Below are positions 60,158 to 64,000 of a DNA stretch of 64,000 bases, one piece after another. Origin of the DNA: Dethiosulfovibrio peptidovorans DSM 11002. GTDB lineage: Bacteria; Synergistota; Synergistia; Synergistales; Dethiosulfovibrionaceae. The notes under the pieces are model-generated. The model worked only from the letters and a program-made list of their open reading frames with translations, was not told where the DNA came from and did no database searches. Made by a program: the position numbers and the translations under genes. The stretch spans positions 906,501-970,500 of the forward strand of contig NZ_ABTR02000001.1 of the NCBI RefSeq assembly GCF_000172975.1, in the 5' to 3' direction. Each line of letters starts with the position of its first letter. Position 1 is the stretch's first letter.

Positions 60158-61053
60158 ATGAGCAGTAAGAACGAAAATAACAATTCAGTCGACTTGGATA
60201 TTGGGACCCTCTCCGGACATCTATGGGAGACGGCCAATATCCTGCGTGGTCCAGTAGACGCGGCCGATTTCAAGACTTACATCTTCCCACTGCTGTTCTT
60301 CAAGCGGCTCTCCGATGTCTATGACGAAGAGTATACCGTGGCGCTGGAAGAATCAGACGGCGACGTGGAATTTGCCCAGTTCCCCGAGAACCACCGTTTC
60401 CAGGTTCCGGAGGGCTGCCACTGGAAAGATGTCCGGGCCAAGAGCGCCAATATCGGCCATGCGCTCCAGAAGGCGATGCGTTGTATCGAGCAGGCCAATC
60501 CGGACACCCTGCACGGCATCTTCGGTGATGCCCAGTGGACCAACAAAGACCGCCTTTCGGACGCGCTGCTTAAGGACCTGATCGAACACTTCTCGTCGCT
60601 CAACCTGGGCAACGAGCACTGTAAGGCGGACATTCTCGGCCAGGCCTATGAATATCTGATCAAGAAATTTGCCGACCTGACCAACAAGAAGGCTGGTGAA
60701 TTCTATACCCCACGCTCCGTGGTCGCGTTGATGGTGCGCATCCTTGCGCCCAAAGCCGGGGAAACCATACCGGCCGCGCCCAGAACGAGCTGCTGCCGAA
60801 ACACGTGGACAACATCCATCGCTGGTACGAGGGATATCAGGATGTGGAAGGAATCTGCCGGGTGGTCACTCTCGACGAGATCCGCGAGAACGATTTCAAC
60901 CTGAACATCCCCCGCTACGTGGAACCGGTGATCGAGGAAGAATCCATGACCATCGATCAGGCCATCGCCAATCTCAAAGAATCGCTGCAGGCGGCGTATG
61001 CGGCCGAGGATCGGTTGAAGGCGTTGCTCGAAAAAGAAGGGTTAATGGCATGA
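60158..61053 (+). pseudogene. Type I restriction-modification methylase HsdM, broken by internal deletion
   Basis: The first ~205 codons are a normal HsdM N-terminus: LSGHLWETANILRGPVDAADF, IFPLLFFKRLSDVYDEEY, KFADLTNKKAGEFYTPRSVV. After PKAGET, near base 60770, the sequence jumps out of frame to a typical HsdM tail (HVDNIHRWYEGYQ...VVTLDEIRENDFNLNIPRYV). About 200 codons, including the AdoMet (DPxxGxG) and NPPY motifs, are missing. It cannot methylate DNA. Codon use (CGC/CGT arginine, ATC isoleucine) is foreign to the rest of the window. Confidence 0.88.
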
Positions 61054-61142
61054 CTAACACATCAACCAGAGTCGAACGTGCGCAGAAACCACGCAAATGC
61101 CCCGAATGCGGGCTCAAGATTTTCCGGAGGCAGGTGCAATGA
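61050..61142 (+). CDS. Thirty-residue zinc-ribbon-like microprotein
   Basis: ATG 61050 overlaps the stop of the broken hsdM (ATGA), and its own stop overlaps the next hsdM start. It encodes MTNTSTRVERAQKPRKCPEC then GLKIFRRQVQ, with a single CPEC knuckle and many basic residues. The double overlap suggests a coupled gene, but it might be a leftover that only provides coupling. There is no family match by eye. Confidence 0.35.
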   Translation: MTNTSTRVERAQKPRKCPECGLKIFRRQVQ

Positions 61143-62722
61143 TTTCCCAATCCCAACTCGAATCCTACCTCTGGGGTGCGGCTACCTTACTGCGCGGCTA
61201 TATCGACGCCGGGGACTACAAGCAGTTCATCTTCCCGCTGCTGTTCTACAAACGCCTGTGCGACGTCTATGACGAGGAGCTGGCCGATGCGCTGAAGGAA
61301 TCCGGCGGCGATCAGGAATACGCCGCGCTTCCCGAACAGCACCGCTTTCATATTCCGGAGGACGCTCACTGGAAGGCCACCCGCACCAAGGTCAAGAACG
61401 TCGGTAAGGCCATTCAGGATGCACTGCGGGCTATCGAAACAGCCAATCCCGACACCCTGTACGGGGTCTTCGGCGACGCTCAGTGGACCAACAAGGACCG
61501 CCTGCCGGACCACATGCTGCGCGAGCTCATAGAGCACTTCAGTTCGCAGACGCTTTCGCTCTCTAACTGCCCGGAAGATGAGCTGGGCGTGGGCTACGAG
61601 TTTCTGATCAAAAAGTTCGCCGACGATTCCGGCCACACCGCTGCGGAATTCTATACCAACCGCACCGTGGTTCATCTGATGACCGAGATACTCGAACCCA
61701 AACCGGGTGAATCGATCTATGACCCCACCTGCGGTTCGGCGGGCATGCTGCTCTCCGCCGTAGCTCACCTGAAGCGACAGAATAAGGAGTGGCGGAACCT
61801 GCGACTGTTCGGCCAGGAGCGCAACCTGCTCACCTCCGCCATCGGCCGGATGAACCTGTTCCTGCACGGCGTTGAGGACTTCCGTATCGTCCGGGGCGAT
61901 ACCCTGGGTAACCCCGCCTTTGTCGAAGGCGACCGGCTCATGCAGTTCGATGTGGTCCTGGCCAATCCGCCGTACTCCATCAAACAGTGGGACCGCGATG
62001 CATGGTCCGCCGATCCGTGGGGCCGAAGCCTCTACGGCACCCCGCCCCAGGGCCGCGCCGACTATGCCTTCTGGCAACACATCATCAAAAGCATGAAGGC
62101 CAAGAGCGGCCGCTGCGCCATCCTGTTTCCGCATGGTGTCCTCTTCCGCAATGAAGAACTGGCCATGCGCGAGAAGTTGGTCGCCCACGACGTGGTGGAG
62201 TGTGTGCTGGGCCTCGGCCCCAACCTCTTTTACAACTCACCCATGGAAGCCTGCGTCGTTATCTGTCGGATGAACAAGCCTAAAGAGCGCAGGAACAAGG
62301 TGCTCTTCATCAACGCGGTGAACGAGGTGACACGCGAGCGGGCGCAGAGCTTCCTCACTAACGACCACATCCAGCGCATTGTCGCCGCCTACAAGGCTTT
62401 CGGTGACGAGGACGGCTTTGCCCGGGTGGTCTGCAATGACGAGGTGCGGGAGAAAGGCAGCAACCTAAGCATCCCACTCTACGTTCGATCGGATAACGGA
62501 AACGGCAATAGCAACGGAGCAGCCGAAACGGTCAGCCTCAAGCAGGCCATTTCGAACTGGCAGCAAAGCTCGATGGAATTGCGGGAGTCGATGGACGACC
62601 TTTTTGAGGTTCTTGAGCAACGGACAGACCATTCTCGTGGCGGCACGAGAATGGTTCAGGATCAATTCCCTGACGCCTGGAATTTGATTGGGGCCTCCGG
62701 TGGAAAAGAGCCACGATCATGA
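61139..62722 (+). CDS. hsdM: Type I restriction-modification DNA methylase HsdM
   Basis: 527 residues from the ATG at 61139 (GGAGG eight bases upstream). The helical N-domain has LRGYIDAGDYKQFIFPLLFYKRL. The catalytic domain has the AdoMet motif IYDPTCGSAGMLLSAV and the N6-adenine motif VVLANPPYSIKQWD. It adds methyl groups to a target adenine once paired with an HsdS specificity subunit. No hsdS or hsdR lies in view; they may follow beyond the right edge. It is a paralogue of the broken copy just upstream. Codon use is foreign to the host. Confidence 0.93.
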   Translation: MISQSQLESYLWGAATLLRGYIDAGDYKQFIFPLLFYKRLCDVYDEELADALKESGGDQEYAALPEQHRFHIPEDAHWKATRTKVKNVGKAIQDALRAIETANPDTLYGVFGDAQWTNKDRLPDHMLRELIEHFSSQTLSLSNCPEDELGVGYEFLIKKFADDSGHTAAEFYTNRTVVHLMTEILEPKPGESIYDPTCGSAGMLLSAVAHLKRQNKEWRNLRLFGQERNLLTSAIGRMNLFLHGVEDFRIVRGDTLGNPAFVEGDRLMQFDVVLANPPYSIKQWDRDAWSADPWGRSLYGTPPQGRADYAFWQHIIKSMKAKSGRCAILFPHGVLFRNEELAMREKLVAHDVVECVLGLGPNLFYNSPMEACVVICRMNKPKERRNKVLFINAVNEVTRERAQSFLTNDHIQRIVAAYKAFGDEDGFARVVCNDEVREKGSNLSIPLYVRSDNGNGNSNGAAETVSLKQAISNWQQSSMELRESMDDLFEVLEQRTDHSRGGTRMVQDQFPDAWNLIGASGGKEPRS

Positions 62723-63765
62723 AAGCGGAGAAAGGAATGAGCGAACTGAACAATCCAGGTCCGGACTATGCGCACCTCCTTGCCGAGGTGAAAGAGCGCA
62801 TCCGCTCCGCCCAATACGAAGCCTTAAAGGCGGTCAACAAGGAGCTGGTCGGCCTGTACTGGGATATCGGGCGGATGATCGTGGAACGGCAGGATGTTGA
62901 AGGCTGGGGCAAGGCGGTGGTGGAACGCCTGTCCGCCGACTTGCGGCAAGAATTTCCCGGCGTGGGTGGCTTTTCGGTTCAGAATCTCTGGTATATGCGC
63001 CAGTTCTATTTGGAGTATCACGAGAGTGAAAGACTCCAACCACTGGTTGGAGAAATTGCCTGGACGCATAACCTTGCTATTATGAGCAAATGCAAAGACC
63101 CGCTGGAGCGGGAATTCTATCTGCGCATGACCCGTAAATTCGGTTGGTCTAAAAACGTACTCATTCATCAGATCGCCAACCAGAGCTATGAAAAATCCCT
63201 GCTCGGCCAAGCCAATTTCGATCAGACGCTTACACCGAAACTTCGCGCCCAGGCCAAGTTGGCGGTAAAAGACGAATACACCTTCGATTTTCTGGAGCTG
63301 GGTGAGGAATACAGCGAGCGGGAGCTGGAACGGGCGCTCATCACCCGGATCGAGGATTTTCTGCGGGCCATGGGCGGCATGTTCGCCTTCATGGGTAGTC
63401 AGTACCGGTTGGAGATTGACGGTGAAGAGTTCTTTATCGACCTGCTGCTGTTTCATCGGCGGTTGCGCTGCATGGTGGCCGTTGAGCTGAAGATCGGCAA
63501 ATTCAGGCCGGAGTTCGTCGGCAAGATGCAGTTTTACCTGACAGCGCTGGACCGACAGGTCCGCCAAGAGGATGAGAACTCCTCCATCGGCATCATCCTG
63601 TGCAAGGAGAAGAGTCGCACCATTGTCGAGTACGCCCTGCACGACGCCCGCAAGCCCATCGGCGTGGCAACCTACGAAATCACCAAGACTCTGCCCAGGG
63701 AACTGAGAGGGCAATTGCCCCAGCCGGAAGAGATCGCAGCCTTGCTTGAGAGGATTGACGAATGA
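62719..63765 (+). CDS. YhcG-like PD-(D/E)XK nuclease-domain protein (DUF1016)
   Basis: 348 residues. The N-terminal helical domain has NKELVGLYWDIGRMIVERQ and GFSVQNLWYMRQFYLEY. The C-terminal nuclease-like core shows YRLEIDGEEFFIDLLLFHRRLRCMVAVELKIGKF, giving D...ELK. This is the YhcG/DUF1016 family, often found inside type I restriction loci. The ATG overlaps the hsdM stop; an ATG at 62737 behind GGAGAAAGGA is an equally good start (MSELNNPGPDYAHLL). Role in defence is inferred from context. Confidence 0.88.
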   Translation: MKAEKGMSELNNPGPDYAHLLAEVKERIRSAQYEALKAVNKELVGLYWDIGRMIVERQDVEGWGKAVVERLSADLRQEFPGVGGFSVQNLWYMRQFYLEYHESERLQPLVGEIAWTHNLAIMSKCKDPLEREFYLRMTRKFGWSKNVLIHQIANQSYEKSLLGQANFDQTLTPKLRAQAKLAVKDEYTFDFLELGEEYSERELERALITRIEDFLRAMGGMFAFMGSQYRLEIDGEEFFIDLLLFHRRLRCMVAVELKIGKFRPEFVGKMQFYLTALDRQVRQEDENSSIGIILCKEKSRTIVEYALHDARKPIGVATYEITKTLPRELRGQLPQPEEIAALLERIDE

Positions 63766-64000
63766 GTGCACACCCTCCTTTTGATCCGGGTACAGTCGAG
63801 GCCATTTCCAAAGTGCTTGGAGAGGCCGGATCAGGGACAGACATCAGTCGATATTTCCAGACGAACTGTCTGCTTGATGAGTCTGGGGAATCCACCAAGT
63901 GGCGGCGGATTAATGCGGTATTTCTGGAAAGCCAGGCCACGACAAAAAGCGCCAACCAGATTCTTGCTTTTATCAGATCCTACCTTGTCCCAACGCGCTT
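63762..64000 (+). CDS. Start of a further restriction-island gene (TIGR02391/Ymh-like N-terminus), cut by window edge
   Basis: ATG 63762 overlaps the YhcG stop. The visible 79 residues include FDPGTVEAISKVLGEAGSGT, TKWRRINAVFLESQA and QILAFIRSYLVPTRF. This resembles the N-terminal domain of TIGR02391-type proteins that accompany restriction and abortive-infection loci. The frame is open at the right edge, so the full identity is unknown. Confidence 0.6.
   Translation, partial: MSAHPPFDPGTVEAISKVLGEAGSGTDISRYFQTNCLLDESGESTKWRRINAVFLESQATTKSANQILAFIRSYLVPTR

Noticed and set aside
1-64000. CRISPR arrays, tRNA or rRNA genes
   Set aside because: No regularly spaced repeats were seen, and no cloverleaf or rRNA-like sequence stood out in any intergenic gap on reading both strands by eye.

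Overview
The window reads as a chromosome segment from a strictly anaerobic, amino-acid- and organic-acid-fermenting member of the Synergistota (Dethiosulfovibrio-like). The best taxonomic marker is the C-terminus of the protein at 38836-41052, which matches the Synergist-CTERM sorting signal. Supporting evidence is the mix of TRAP, tripartite tricarboxylate (TTT) and branched-chain amino acid (HAAT) uptake systems, a selenocysteine-dependent glycine-reductase-type component B, a hybrid-cluster protein and an [FeFe]-hydrogenase-like sensor. Native genes prefer AGA/AGG arginine and ATA isoleucine codons. No rRNA, tRNA, CRISPR array, prophage or intact insertion sequence was seen.

Layout. (1) 577-15798, minus strand: fourteen genes that look like one operon. 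They encode a thiamine-diphosphate (TPP) enzyme, type I 3-dehydroquinate dehydratase (AroD), a TIM-barrel isomerase/dehydratase, a CoA-acylating-type aldehyde dehydrogenase, a TTT transporter, shikimate dehydrogenase (AroE), an HMG-CoA-lyase-like enzyme, a Gfo/Idh/MocA oxidoreductase, a TRAP transporter and a second TctC. A divergent IclR regulator lies upstream of a consensus promoter. The gene set suggests uptake and fermentation of a cyclic hydroxy-acid such as quinate or shikimate; this is inference. (2) 16904-24535: diguanylate cyclase, Na/phosphate transporter, PatB-type C-S lyase, and a three-gene hydrogenase-like sensor/phosphatase module. (3) 24720-29198: livJHMGF ABC transporter. (4) 29369-33386: a small helical protein, two tandem WYL regulators, a small membrane protein, a PH-domain protein and 3-methyladenine DNA glycosylase. 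(5) 33481-35546: a Septu-like AAA ATPase/HNH pair. (6) 35592-38722: opgG with an opgH split in two and lacking its glycosyltransferase domain. (7) 38836-49571: surface protein, rhodanese, NhaC antiporter with an MtaA-like methyltransferase, isoaspartyl dipeptidase, and hcp divergent from a Crp/Fnr regulator. (8) 49747-58702: MalT-like regulator, acetamidase/formamidase, CdaR-type regulator, grdE, selenoprotein grdB, grdX and a YkvI-like transporter. (9) 58773-64000: a scarred accessory region with gene remnants, a RelBE-type toxin-antitoxin pair, a broken hsdM, an intact hsdM, a YhcG-like nuclease and the start of a further gene. This last block uses CGC/CGT/CGG arginine and ATC isoleucine codons and looks horizontally acquired.

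Starts were moved from the longest reading frame where a Shine-Dalgarno sequence clearly chose another codon. All functional calls come from reading motifs by eye; no database search was possible.
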